The notes below the pieces were generated by a model, which made no database searches, was not told the DNA's origin, and saw only the letters and a list, made by a program, of their open reading frames with translations. A program made the position numbers and the translations under genes. Source: Betaproteobacteria bacterium SG8_41 (GTDB taxonomy: Bacteria > Pseudomonadota > Gammaproteobacteria > Burkholderiales > SG8-41). Taken from it: DNA of 37,231 nucleotides. Position 1 is the stretch's first letter, and each line of letters opens with the position of its first letter. Where the stretch lies: positions 1 through 37,231 of the forward strand of contig LJTT01000032.1 of assembly GCA_001303585.1 (NCBI GenBank). The letters are read 5' to 3'. Shown here one piece after another: positions 14,634 through 22,837 of this stretch.

Positions 14634-16439
14634 TTAGTGCTGGCGCCGGTCGCCGCTCGGCGGTGGCGCAACCTTCATGACCTCGTCCACTGTGGTCAAG
14701 CCTGCCGCAACCTTGAGCGCGCCGCTGAGGCGCAGCGCTTTCATGCCTTCCTTGTACGCGGTCTCCTGAAGGGCCGTGAGATCGGTCTGCGGTGTGACGG
14801 CTTTCTTGAGATCGCGCGTCATCAACATCGTCTCGTAGATGCCGACGCGCCCCAGGTAGCCGGTCATTCGGCATTCGAGGCAGCCCTTGGCAACATAGGT
14901 CGAGTCCTGGGGCTTCGCCGCTTTCCAGGGCGACACCAGATGCTCCCACGCGGCGTCTTCCAGGGGATGCTGCTGCTTGCAGTGGGGACAGAGCGTGCGC
15001 AGCAGCCGCTGCGCCATGACGCCAAGAATCGTCGACTGCAGGAGGTAGGAAGGGACGCCGATGTCGAGCAGGCGCGTGACCGCCGACGGCGCGTCGTTCG
15101 TGTGGAGCGTCGACAGCACGAGGTGGCCGGTGAGCGCTGCCTGGATGGCCATTTCGGCCGTTTCCAGATCGCGGATCTCGCCGATCATGACGATATCCGG
15201 ATCCTGGCGCATGAGCGTGCGGATGCCGCTCGCAAAAGTCACGCCGATGGCGGGCTGCACCTGCATCTGGTTGAACGTCGGCTCGACCATTTCGATCGGA
15301 TCCTCGACCGTGCAGACGTTTACTTCCGGCCGCGCGAGTTGCTTGAGCGTGGAATAGAGAGTGGTGGTTTTACCCGAGCCGGTGGGGCCCGTCACCAGGA
15401 TGATGCCGTGAGGCTGCTGCACCATCTGTCCCCACTTGCGCTCGTCCTCTTCGGAGAAACCCAGCTCCCGATAATCCTTGACCAGATTCTCCGGGCTGAA
15501 GATCCGCATCACGAGCTTCTCGCCGAACGCGGTGGGCATCGTTGACAACCGCAGCTCGACCTCCTCGTTGTCCGGGGTCACGGTCTTGAGCCGGCCGTCC
15601 TGCGGCCGTCTTTTTTCGACAACGTCCATGCGGCCCAGCACCTTGATGCGGCTGGTCATGGCCACCATCACCGGCGTGGGAATCTGGTAGACCTGGTGCA
15701 AGTGGCCGTCGATCCTAAAACGCACGTTGCCCGCGTCGCGCCGCGGCTCCAGGTGGATGTCGCTGGCGCGCTGCTCGAAAGCGTAGTTGAAAAGCCAGTC
15801 GCAGATATGGACGATGTGCTGGTCGTTGGCATCGAGCTTGCCGCTTCGGCTCAGCTGAACGAGCTGTTCGAAGTTCGTCACGTCGCCGAGTGCGCCCTTG
15901 TCCTGTCGCGTTGCGCCTTTCACTGAGCGCGCAAGGTTATAGAACTCGACTATGTAGCTCTGGATGTCGTGGGGATTCGCGATGACGCGCTTGATTTCGA
16001 GCCGCAGTACCTGCTGCAGTGAATCCTCCCATTCGCGCACGTACGGCTCGCACGTGGCAATCGTCGCCTCGCGTGTGGTCACGCTAATGGGCAGTATCTT
16101 GAAGCGCTCGGCATATGCGCTCGACATTACTTTAGTGACCGCCGCGAAATCGATCTTGAACGGATCGATGTGCAGATAGGGCAGACCGCTTTTTTCCGCC
16201 AGCCACTGGGTCAGCGTCTCGACGTTGAGAAGCTTGGTCGGGTGGCGGGGATCTTTCCACTTCTGGTCCGCGATAACGACCAACGGGTGGAGGTCCGCGC
16301 GGGCAAACCGGCGGTCCTTGGTAAGCTGGTCGGCGACATCCTTGGGCACCAGTCCGTCGGCCGTGAGATCCGCCAGCACGCTCGCGAGCTCGAGACGACC
16401 TTCCGAGGCGCGTGGCTGAATGGCTTTAACGGTAGACAT
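14634..16439 (-). CDS. GspE/PilB-family secretion ATPase
   Basis: Hexameric ATPase of the type II secretion/type IV pilus assembly family. A GspE N-terminal domain (about residues 20-160) is followed by the NTPase domain. Walker A GPTGSGKTTT is at 351-360, then the Asp box (VCTVEDPIEM), Walker B (DPDIVMIGEIRDLETAE) and His box (GHLVLSTLHTNDA). A zinc-binding four-Cys motif is present (CPHCKQ... CLECRMTGYLGRVGIYE). The ATG at 16439 is chosen over an in-frame GTG at 16460 because AGGA lies ten bases before it and the predicted transcript starts near 16459. No other secretion or pilus gene is nearby, so it is an orphan, possibly for pilus assembly elsewhere in the genome. Confidence 0.93.
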   Translation of the reverse strand: MSTVKAIQPRASEGRLELASVLADLTADGLVPKDVADQLTKDRRFARADLHPLVVIADQKWKDPRHPTKLLNVETLTQWLAEKSGLPYLHIDPFKIDFAAVTKVMSSAYAERFKILPISVTTREATIATCEPYVREWEDSLQQVLRLEIKRVIANPHDIQSYIVEFYNLARSVKGATRQDKGALGDVTNFEQLVQLSRSGKLDANDQHIVHICDWLFNYAFEQRASDIHLEPRRDAGNVRFRIDGHLHQVYQIPTPVMVAMTSRIKVLGRMDVVEKRRPQDGRLKTVTPDNEEVELRLSTMPTAFGEKLVMRIFSPENLVKDYRELGFSEEDERKWGQMVQQPHGIILVTGPTGSGKTTTLYSTLKQLARPEVNVCTVEDPIEMVEPTFNQMQVQPAIGVTFASGIRTLMRQDPDIVMIGEIRDLETAEMAIQAALTGHLVLSTLHTNDAPSAVTRLLDIGVPSYLLQSTILGVMAQRLLRTLCPHCKQQHPLEDAAWEHLVSPWKAAKPQDSTYVAKGCLECRMTGYLGRVGIYETMLMTRDLKKAVTPQTDLTALQETAYKEGMKALRLSGALKVAAGLTTVDEVMKVAPPPSGDRRQH

Positions 16440-16465
16440 GGTGGATCGGTCCTGGGTCACGTTGG

Positions 16466-16494
16466 ACTATAAAGGAAACAATAAATTCTATCAA
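16466..16494 (-). promoter_or_regulatory. strong sigma70-like promoter of the GspE-like gene
   Basis: On the minus strand: TTGATA (16489-16494), exactly 17 bases, TATAGT (16466-16471). Predicted start is near 16459, a 20-nt leader to the ATG at 16439 that carries AGGA. Confidence 0.6.
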
Positions 16495-16531
16495 TGAGTT
16501 AGCTAAAGAGGTCGTTCCATGCAGCGGCAGG

Positions 16532-16537
16532 TATAAT
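16532..16537 (+). promoter_or_regulatory. -10 box upstream of the small exported protein gene
   Basis: TATAAT at 16532-16537, about 35 bases before the ATG at 16572. No good -35 hexamer is seen. Confidence 0.35.
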
Positions 16538-16571
16538 CGCTGCATCTTCTGGCATTCGCTGCGAGGAAAAC

Positions 16572-16919
16572 ATGAGCCGCCCGGCCAAAACCGTTCGCAT
16601 GTTGCTTTCTTGCTTTTTGATGTCCGCCGCGGGCTTGGTTCCCGCCGCGGAGATGTCAGCGCCGGTGCGCGTCATCGAAGCTGGGGAGCTTACGCTCCTC
16701 AGCTACACGGTGGTGGAGCGCCTGTGGACGGGAACCTGGCGCTCGGTCTTCTGGACCACGACGCACGATACATCGGATGCGGCGATCTCGGTGCTGACGC
16801 GCGAGGCCGCCAGGCTCGGTGCCGACGCTGTCACGAACCTTTCCTGCTTTCGCGATGGCGGCGCCTGGTTTTCGCCCGAAGGCTACTTCTGCTCCGGGCT
16901 GGCGATCAAGCTCCGGTAA
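16572..16919 (+). CDS. small exported protein of unknown function
   Basis: A 115-residue hypothetical protein with an N-terminal signal peptide (hydrophobic LLSCFLMSAAGLVPAAE; likely cleavage near residue 26). The mature part ends in TREAARLGADAVTNLSCF...FCSGLAIKLR. The ALGADAV-like helix-strand and terminal strand recall YbjQ/RcsF-like folds, but this is only an impression. Two cysteines about 20 residues apart in the C-terminal half could form a disulfide in the periplasm. A good ribosome-binding site (GAGGAAAAC) and a TATAAT box upstream support the start. It is divergent from the GspE-like gene and convergent with korB. Confidence 0.65.
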   Translation: MSRPAKTVRMLLSCFLMSAAGLVPAAEMSAPVRVIEAGELTLLSYTVVERLWTGTWRSVFWTTTHDTSDAAISVLTREAARLGADAVTNLSCFRDGGAWFSPEGYFCSGLAIKLR

Positions 16920-16941
16920 GGCGGGACGCGCAGCGTCCGCC
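16920..16941. terminator. GC hairpin between convergent genes
   Basis: GGCGGGACGC and GCGTCCGCC pair around a 3-nt loop with one bulged G, directly after the stop codon of the small exported protein gene. No T-run follows on either strand. Confidence 0.3.
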
Positions 16942-16986
16942 CACCTCCGCGCGGCGCACTCGATAAGCTACCGACGAGAGCCTGTT

Positions 16987-18042
16987 TTAGCGCAGGGCGG
17001 CATTGATGCGCTCGAGCATCACGCTGCCCGGGCAGAGGTCGCGCTCGGCGAGCTGGTTGAGCGGGGTGTCCACCGTGTTGAGATACTGGTGGAGGTCAGC
17101 TGAGTCCGGCTTGATGTAGAGCAACCCGGTCACCACTTCGCCCTCGGCGGCGCGCTCCTGGAGATAGTTCATAACCTTGACGCGGTTGGTCGGATCGTAA
17201 TCCGGTGCAAGCTTTCTCAGGCGCAAGACGGACCCGTCGTGTTGCGTCACCTCGACGATTTCCCCTGGCGCGTAATCCGCCGTGATCTCCGAACGGCCCT
17301 CGATGAAATCGAGACGGTTCACCGCCTCGTTGTGCTGACGCACGAACTCATAGCTCTTGGTCGAGCCGGGATGGTTGTTGAACGCGACGCAGGGCGAGAT
17401 GACGTCGATGAAGGCGGCTCCCCGGTGCTCGATCGCAGCCCTGATCAGGGGAACGAGCTGTTTTTTGTCGCCGGAGAAGCTGCGTGCGACGAAGGTCGCG
17501 CCCAGCATGAGCGCAAGTCCGATCATGTCTACCGGCTCGTCGGTGTTGGTCACACCTCGTTTCGACTTGGATCCTTTATCGGCGGTCGCGGAGAACTGAC
17601 CCTTGGTCAGTCCGTAGACCCCGTTGTTTTCCACGATGTAGAGCATATTGACGCCGCGCCTCATGCAGTGCGCGAACTGCCCAATCCCGATGGAAGCCGA
17701 GTCCCCGTCGCCCGAGACGCCCAGGTAGATCAGCTCGCGGTTCGCCAGATTGGCACCGGTCACCACGGACGGCATCCGTCCGTGAACGCTGTTGAAGCCG
17801 TGCGAATTGCCGAGGAAGTAGGTCGGCGTCTTGGACGAGCAGCCGATGCCCGAGAGCTTCGCTACGCGGTGAGGCTCGATATCGAGTTCCCAGCACGCCT
17901 GTACGATTGCGGCGCTGATCGAGTCATGCCCGCAACCTGCGCACAGCGTCGAGATCGCGCCTTCGTAGTCCCGGCGGGTGTAGCCAATCTGGTTCTTGGC
18001 GAGTGTTGGGTGATGCAGCTTGGGCTTTGCAAGATATGTCAT
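16987..18042 (-). CDS. korB: 2-oxoacid:ferredoxin oxidoreductase beta subunit (KorB-like)
   Basis: Thiamine-diphosphate-binding beta subunit, probably of 2-oxoglutarate:acceptor oxidoreductase, which converts 2-oxoglutarate and CoA to succinyl-CoA and CO2 while yielding low-potential electrons. The TPP motif runs from GDGDS (111-115) to NNGVYGLTKGQ (139-149). Cysteines for the iron-sulfur cluster include CAGCGH (34-39), Cys68 in GIGCSS and the one in VISPCVAF. Length is 351 residues. Its ATG overlaps the korA stop in an ATGA (18039-18042), so the subunits are translationally coupled. It is the last gene of the three-gene operon. A 2-oxoisovalerate or pyruvate substrate cannot be excluded. Confidence 0.92.
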   Translation of the reverse strand: MTYLAKPKLHHPTLAKNQIGYTRRDYEGAISTLCAGCGHDSISAAIVQACWELDIEPHRVAKLSGIGCSSKTPTYFLGNSHGFNSVHGRMPSVVTGANLANRELIYLGVSGDGDSASIGIGQFAHCMRRGVNMLYIVENNGVYGLTKGQFSATADKGSKSKRGVTNTDEPVDMIGLALMLGATFVARSFSGDKKQLVPLIRAAIEHRGAAFIDVISPCVAFNNHPGSTKSYEFVRQHNEAVNRLDFIEGRSEITADYAPGEIVEVTQHDGSVLRLRKLAPDYDPTNRVKVMNYLQERAAEGEVVTGLLYIKPDSADLHQYLNTVDTPLNQLAERDLCPGSVMLERINAALR

Positions 18043-19877
18043 GACACGGCCTTCCTGATCGGGACGACAGTGCGTGCTCCCGCATGCTGCGAGATCTGAT
18101 CGACGATGAAGCGCGCGGTGATCGGCGTGCCGTCGTAGTGCAGTATCGGGATAAGACGCGCGGGGTTAACCCTGGCTTCGTTGACGAGCAGCGTCTTCAG
18201 CTGGGCGTCGCGATTCTGTTCGATAACGAAGACCCACGGATGAGTCGCCACAAAATCCGCGATCTCGTCCGGAAACGGAAAGCCGCGAACCCGCAGCGCG
18301 TTGACGTGAATTCCCCGCTCGGACAGCACGTCGAGGGCTTCCTGCATGGCGGGGCTCGTGGATCCGTAATAGATGGCGCCGAAGCGAGCCGGCTTGGCGG
18401 CCGGCGTGAGAAGAGGTTTGGGCACCAGCGACTTGGCCGTCTCGAACTTGCGCGCTAGGCGCTGCATGTTGTCGATATAGTCTGGTCCGGTTTCGCTATA
18501 TCGGGCGTAGCGGTCCTTGGATGTTCCGCGGGTGAAATAGGCGCCACGCTCGGGGTGGGTTCCCGGCAGTGTACGGTAGGGAATACCGTCGCCGTCGACG
18601 TCGAGATAGCGCCCGAACTCCTTCCCGGCTTCGAGCTCGTCGTAGCTCATCACCTTTCCACGGTCGTAGGCGCGTGTGTCGTCCCACTGAAACGGGTCGC
18701 AAAGCCGCGTATTCATGCCGATGTCGAGGTCGGTCATGACAAAGACCGGCGTCTGCAGGCGGTCGGCGAGATCAAGAGCCTGTGCGGTCAGCTCGAAGCA
18801 CTCGGTGGGATCCTCCGGGAAAAGCATGACGTGCTTGGTGTCCCCATGGGACGCATACGCGCACGAAAGAAGGTCGGATTGCTGCGTTCGCGTCGGCATG
18901 CCGGTCGACGGCCCCCCGCGCTGCACGTCGATCAGCACCACCGGGATTTCGGCGAAATACGCGAGCCCGATGAACTCCTGCATCAGCGAGATGCCGGGCC
19001 CGGAGGTCGCGGTGAAGGCGCGCGCGCCATTCCAGCCCGCACCGATCGCCATGCCGATGGAGGCGAGCTCGTCCTCGGCCTGGATGATGGCGTAACGCTG
19101 CTTGCCGGTCGCAGGATCGACACGATATTTCTGGCAGTGGCGGGAGAAGGCTTCCGCAAGGGAGGACGACGGGGTGATCGGATACCAGGCGCACACGGTG
19201 GCGCCGCCATAGAGCGCACCCAGCCCGGCCGCACTGTTGCCGTCAACGAATATCCGGTTGCCAACCGCGTTGGCCCGCTGCACCCGGATCCCGATCGGGC
19301 AGGAAAAATGTTCGGTGGCATACTCGCGCCCGAGCCGCAGCGCCTTGATATTCGACTGGAGCAGCGCTTCTTTTCCCTTGTACTGCTCGGAGAACAGCCG
19401 CTCGATCTCGCCCGCATCGATGTCAAGCAGCGCCGAGAGCGCCCCCACGTAGATGATGTTCTTGAACAGTTGCCGCTGCCGCGGGTCGTTGTAAGTCGCA
19501 TTGCAGATTTCGGTGAGCGGCATTCCGATGAGGTTCACGTCGTCGCGAAACTTCGATTTTGGCAACGCCTTGGAATTGTCGTAGAACAAATAGCCGCCGG
19601 CCTCGATCTCCTTCACATCCTTGTCCCAGGTCTGCGGGTTCATGGCAACCATCAGGTCCACACCGCCGCGCCGGCCCTGGTAGCCGCGCTCGTTTACCCG
19701 CACCTCGTACCAGGTGGGAAGGCCCTGGATGTTGGAGGGAAAGATGTTGCGCGGTGAGACTGGAACGCCCATGCGCAGAATGGAGCGCGCGAAGAGCTCG
19801 TTGGCGCTGGCCGAACCGGATCCGTTCACGTTGGCGAACTTGACGACAAAATCGTTGATTGCCTCAATTGGTTTCAT
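18039..19877 (-). CDS. korA: 2-oxoacid:acceptor oxidoreductase, fused gamma-alpha subunit (KorA-like)
   Basis: Fused subunit: the N-terminal ~190 residues form the gamma domain (GSGSASANELFARSILRMG, then QGRRGGVDLMV). The rest is the alpha/pyrimidine-binding domain (CAWYPITPSSSLAEAF, FTATSGPGISLMQEFIGLAYFAEIPVV, QRGGPSTGMPTRTQQSD). The last block resembles the typical KorA motif. Length is 612 residues. It lies 12 bases after the FAD/Fe-S subunit gene and overlaps korB. The complex would be cytoplasmic. Operons of this make-up are known in Azoarcus and Thauera, where the enzyme supplies reduced ferredoxin or NADPH during anaerobic aromatic degradation. Whether this organism does that cannot be seen here. 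Confidence 0.93.
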   Translation of the reverse strand: MKPIEAINDFVVKFANVNGSGSASANELFARSILRMGVPVSPRNIFPSNIQGLPTWYEVRVNERGYQGRRGGVDLMVAMNPQTWDKDVKEIEAGGYLFYDNSKALPKSKFRDDVNLIGMPLTEICNATYNDPRQRQLFKNIIYVGALSALLDIDAGEIERLFSEQYKGKEALLQSNIKALRLGREYATEHFSCPIGIRVQRANAVGNRIFVDGNSAAGLGALYGGATVCAWYPITPSSSLAEAFSRHCQKYRVDPATGKQRYAIIQAEDELASIGMAIGAGWNGARAFTATSGPGISLMQEFIGLAYFAEIPVVLIDVQRGGPSTGMPTRTQQSDLLSCAYASHGDTKHVMLFPEDPTECFELTAQALDLADRLQTPVFVMTDLDIGMNTRLCDPFQWDDTRAYDRGKVMSYDELEAGKEFGRYLDVDGDGIPYRTLPGTHPERGAYFTRGTSKDRYARYSETGPDYIDNMQRLARKFETAKSLVPKPLLTPAAKPARFGAIYYGSTSPAMQEALDVLSERGIHVNALRVRGFPFPDEIADFVATHPWVFVIEQNRDAQLKTLLVNEARVNPARLIPILHYDGTPITARFIVDQISQHAGARTVVPIRKAVS

Positions 19878-19889
19878 TTCCGGTCTTTC

Positions 19890-21710
19890 TCAAGCGGCCT
19901 TGCGCGCGGGGGTCCGGCATGCGGGGCCGGCGTGGGTCATCTGCAGCAGGAACTTCTGCATGTCCCACGCGCCAGTGGGACACCGCTCCGCGCACAGGCC
20001 GCAGTGCAGGCACACATCTTCGTCCTTTGCCATGATGCGCCCGGTCTTTAGAGCATCGGAGACATAAAGGTCCTGCGATGTATCGGTCGCCGGCGCATTG
20101 AGTCGCTTGCGCAGATCCGCCTCTTCAGCGTTCTCTGTGAAGGTGATGCAGTCCATGGGGCAGATGTCGACACAGGCGTCGCACTCGATGCACAGTTTGC
20201 CGGTGAAGACCGTCTGCACGTCGCAGTTCAGGCAGCGCTGCGCCTCGGCGAAGCCGCTCTTCTGGTCGAAGCCGAGCTCGACCTCGACCTTGATGTCTTT
20301 CAGCGTGAGCTTCTGGTCGCGCCAGGGCACCTGGTAGCGATTGGCGAGCGAAACGTCATTGTCGTAGCTCCACTCGTGGATCCCCATCTTCTGGGAAACG
20401 AGCGACACCCCCGGCGCAGGCCGCTCGTGCACGTCCTCGCCGTTCAGCAGCTTGTCGATCGAAACCGCGGCGTCATGACCATGGGCCACCGCCCAGATGA
20501 TGTTCTTGGGGCCAAATGCGGCGTCGCCGCCGAAGAACACGTTGGGAACGGTCGACTGCAAGGTGGCCTTGTCGACTACCGGCATGCCCCATTGGTCGAA
20601 TTCGATGCCGGCATCGCGCTCGATCCATGGAAAAGCGTTTTCCTGGCCGACCGCGACGAGCACGTCGTCGCATTCGAAATGCTGATCGGGCTCCCCGGTG
20701 GGGATGAGCTTGCGCCGGCCCTTCGCGTCGTATTCCGCGCGCACCTTCTCGAATGTCATTCCGGTCAGGCGACCGTTTTCGTGAATGAAGGCCTTGGGTA
20801 CGAGGTAGTTGAGAATGGGGATGCCCTCGTGCATGGCATCTTCCTTTTCCCACGGCGAGGCCTTCATTTCCTCGAATCCGGAACGGACGATCACCTTCAC
20901 GTCATCGCCGCCAAGACGACGGGATGTGCGGCAACAGTCCATCGCGGTATTGCCGCCGCCCAGCACGATCACGCGTTTGCCAATGCTGGCGACGTGGCCG
21001 AAGGAGACCGATGACAGCCAGTCGATGCCAACGTGAATGTTGGCCGCGGCTTCCTGGCGGCCCGGAACGTCGAGATCGCGGCCGCGGGGCGCGCCGCAAC
21101 CGATAAAGATCGCGTCGTAGCCCTCGGCCATCAGTTGCTTGAGGCTGTCGATCCTGGTGCCACCCCGGAACTCGACGTCGAGTCCGAGTATGTAGTCCAC
21201 TTCCTCGTCGATCACCTCCATCGGAAGCCGAAAGCGCGGTATCTGCGACCAGATCATCCCGCCGGCGCGCGGATCCTGGTCGAACACCGTCACTTTGTAG
21301 CCGAGGGGCGCAAGGTCGCGCGCTACGGTAAGGGACGCGGGCCCGGCGCCGACGCAAGCCACGCGTCTGCCATTCTTATGCTTCGGCGCCTTGGGCAGCC
21401 GGCCGCGAATGTCTTCCTTATAATCTGCGGCAACGCGCTTCAGGCGGCAGATCGCCACCGGCTCCGCTTTCTCCGTGTTGCGCTCTTCGACGCGTCCGCG
21501 CCGGCACGCCGGCTCGCACGGGCGGTCGCAGGTTCGACCGAGAATTCCGGGGAAGACATTTGACCACCAGTTGACCATGTAGGCATCGCCATAGCGGCCT
21601 GCGGCAATCAACCGGATGTATTCGGGAACAGGGGTGTGAGCCGGACAGGCCCACTGACAATCGACAACTTTATGGAAATAGTCGGGTACGCCGATATCTG
21701 TTGGTTTCAA
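19890..21710 (-). CDS. GltD-like FAD/NAD(P) oxidoreductase with two C-terminal [4Fe-4S] sites (KorC-like)
   Basis: Electron-transfer subunit likely linking the Kor enzyme to NAD(P). The N-terminus has the GltD-type cysteine domain (CQWACPAHTPVPEY; CDRPCEPACRRG). An FAD-binding fold follows (VACVGAGPASLTVARDLA), then an NAD(P)-binding fold (VIVLGGGNTAMDCC). The C-terminus holds two ferredoxin motifs, CIECDACVDICP and CLHCGLCAERCP. Length is 606 residues. It is the first gene of the operon, 12 bases before korA. In Azoarcus evansii an equivalent KorC makes the enzyme NADP-linked; the same role here is inference. Which nucleotide it uses is not evident. The ATG is preceded by a good site (AGGAGT). 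Confidence 0.9.
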   Translation of the reverse strand: MKPTDIGVPDYFHKVVDCQWACPAHTPVPEYIRLIAAGRYGDAYMVNWWSNVFPGILGRTCDRPCEPACRRGRVEERNTEKAEPVAICRLKRVAADYKEDIRGRLPKAPKHKNGRRVACVGAGPASLTVARDLAPLGYKVTVFDQDPRAGGMIWSQIPRFRLPMEVIDEEVDYILGLDVEFRGGTRIDSLKQLMAEGYDAIFIGCGAPRGRDLDVPGRQEAAANIHVGIDWLSSVSFGHVASIGKRVIVLGGGNTAMDCCRTSRRLGGDDVKVIVRSGFEEMKASPWEKEDAMHEGIPILNYLVPKAFIHENGRLTGMTFEKVRAEYDAKGRRKLIPTGEPDQHFECDDVLVAVGQENAFPWIERDAGIEFDQWGMPVVDKATLQSTVPNVFFGGDAAFGPKNIIWAVAHGHDAAVSIDKLLNGEDVHERPAPGVSLVSQKMGIHEWSYDNDVSLANRYQVPWRDQKLTLKDIKVEVELGFDQKSGFAEAQRCLNCDVQTVFTGKLCIECDACVDICPMDCITFTENAEEADLRKRLNAPATDTSQDLYVSDALKTGRIMAKDEDVCLHCGLCAERCPTGAWDMQKFLLQMTHAGPACRTPARKAA

Positions 21711-22034
21711 ACCTACTCCTTGCTGCGCTCATACTTAGCGGATGCGTCATAGCAATAATGACAGCGAACAGGGCCGATAAGTTCGTTGAATGTTACCTCT
21801 AAGTGACCGTTTTGAAAAGCTTTCTTACTCAAGTCTTACGGAGTGCCTTGCGTCGCGCGCAAAGCGAAAATCGGTGCGGTTTGAGGCAGTTATCCGCGCG
21901 CTGAGGCGCGCACATGCGCGGCCGATGAGCGGGCAAGCAAGGGCGCGACCGTGTAGAACTTAAAATTTTTGCCAAAGTCTCACTCGCGGCCCCGAGGCTG
22001 CGGGATAACCACATCCATAAAAGGGAGAACCGCC
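21711..22034. other. 324-base gap between divergent kor operon and terC
   Basis: No gene seen. The region must hold promoters for both directions, but no clear -35/-10 pair stands out. An AT-rich patch (AACTTAAAATTTTTGCC, near 21957-21973) lies about 60 bases before terC. GC-rich inverted repeats occur around 21895-21925 (GCGCGCTGAGGCGCGC). A single TTATCCGCG resembles a DnaA box but is alone. No yybP-ykoY manganese riboswitch core was found, although terC genes often have one. Confidence 0.6.
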
Positions 22035-22811
22035 ATGGAATGGCTCTTCGACCCCAACGCGTGGGTCGCGCTGGTCACGCTAACGGCACTGGAGATCGTG
22101 CTGGGCATCGACAACATCATCTTCATCTCGATCCTCGTCGGACGGTTGCCCGAGCACCAGCGTGCGAAAGCGCGCACGATCGGGATCACGCTCGCCATGG
22201 TTTCCCGCATCGCGCTGCTGCTTTCCCTGGCCTGGATGATGACGCTGACGGCGCCTCTCTTCAGCCCGTTCGGACATGAGATTTCGGGCCGCGACCTGAT
22301 CCTGATCGCGGGTGGGCTGTTCCTGCTCTGGAAAAGCGTGCATGAGATTCACAGCTCGCTCGAAGGCGACGAGCCGCGAGGCGACGAAACCGGGAGGCAC
22401 CTTGTCGCGGGTTTTGGGGCGGTCATCACGCAGATCGCGATCATCGACATCGTGTTTTCGCTCGATTCCGTCATCACGGCGGTGGGAATGGTGGACGAAA
22501 TCGCGATCATGGTGATCGCGATCGTGGCGGCGGTGGTGGTGATGCTGATCGCCGCGGGGCCGATCAGCGAGTTCGTTGACCGTCACCCGACGATCAAGAT
22601 ACTGGCGTTGTCATTCCTGATCCTCGTCGGCGTGGCGCTGATCGGCGAGGGCTGGGATCTTCACATCCCGAAGGGCTACATCTATTTTGCGATGGCGTTC
22701 TCGGTGGGGGTCGAGATGCTCAACATCAGAATGCGTGCGCGAAGGCGGGAGCGCATGGAGCCGTTGCATCTGCGCAAGCGCCTTCGCGAGGAGACGGGCG
22801 AAATCGTCTGA
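22035..22811 (+). CDS. TerC family integral membrane protein
   Basis: Inner-membrane protein of the TerC/YkoY family, linked in several bacteria to manganese export or metal supply to secreted proteins. It has seven to eight hydrophobic segments. The two family motifs with membrane-buried aspartates are present: EIVLGIDNIIF near residue 23 and IDIVFSLDSVITA near residue 142. Length is 258 residues. The ATG at 22035 is chosen because AAAAGGGAGAACC lies directly upstream; the frame is open further 5' without a good start. The C-terminal tail is basic (RMRARRRERMEPLHLRKR) and probably cytoplasmic. The substrate is not settled by sequence. Confidence 0.92.
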   Translation: MEWLFDPNAWVALVTLTALEIVLGIDNIIFISILVGRLPEHQRAKARTIGITLAMVSRIALLLSLAWMMTLTAPLFSPFGHEISGRDLILIAGGLFLLWKSVHEIHSSLEGDEPRGDETGRHLVAGFGAVITQIAIIDIVFSLDSVITAVGMVDEIAIMVIAIVAAVVVMLIAAGPISEFVDRHPTIKILALSFLILVGVALIGEGWDLHIPKGYIYFAMAFSVGVEMLNIRMRARRRERMEPLHLRKRLREETGEIV

Positions 22812-22837
22812 ACCAGCCGCGAGTCGGCGCACTGCCG

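Noticed and set aside
18555-19757. Open frame of 400 codons on the plus strand opposite korA
   Set aside because: Antisense shadow of korA; no motifs.
21885-21900. DnaA box-like TTATCCGCG, possible origin
   Set aside because: A single imperfect box with no cluster, no AT-rich unwinding element and no dnaA or dnaN nearby.
21957-22034. yybP-ykoY (manganese) riboswitch before terC
   Set aside because: Looked for because terC-family genes often carry it, but the conserved GGGGAGUAG-type core is not present on the plus strand of the leader.
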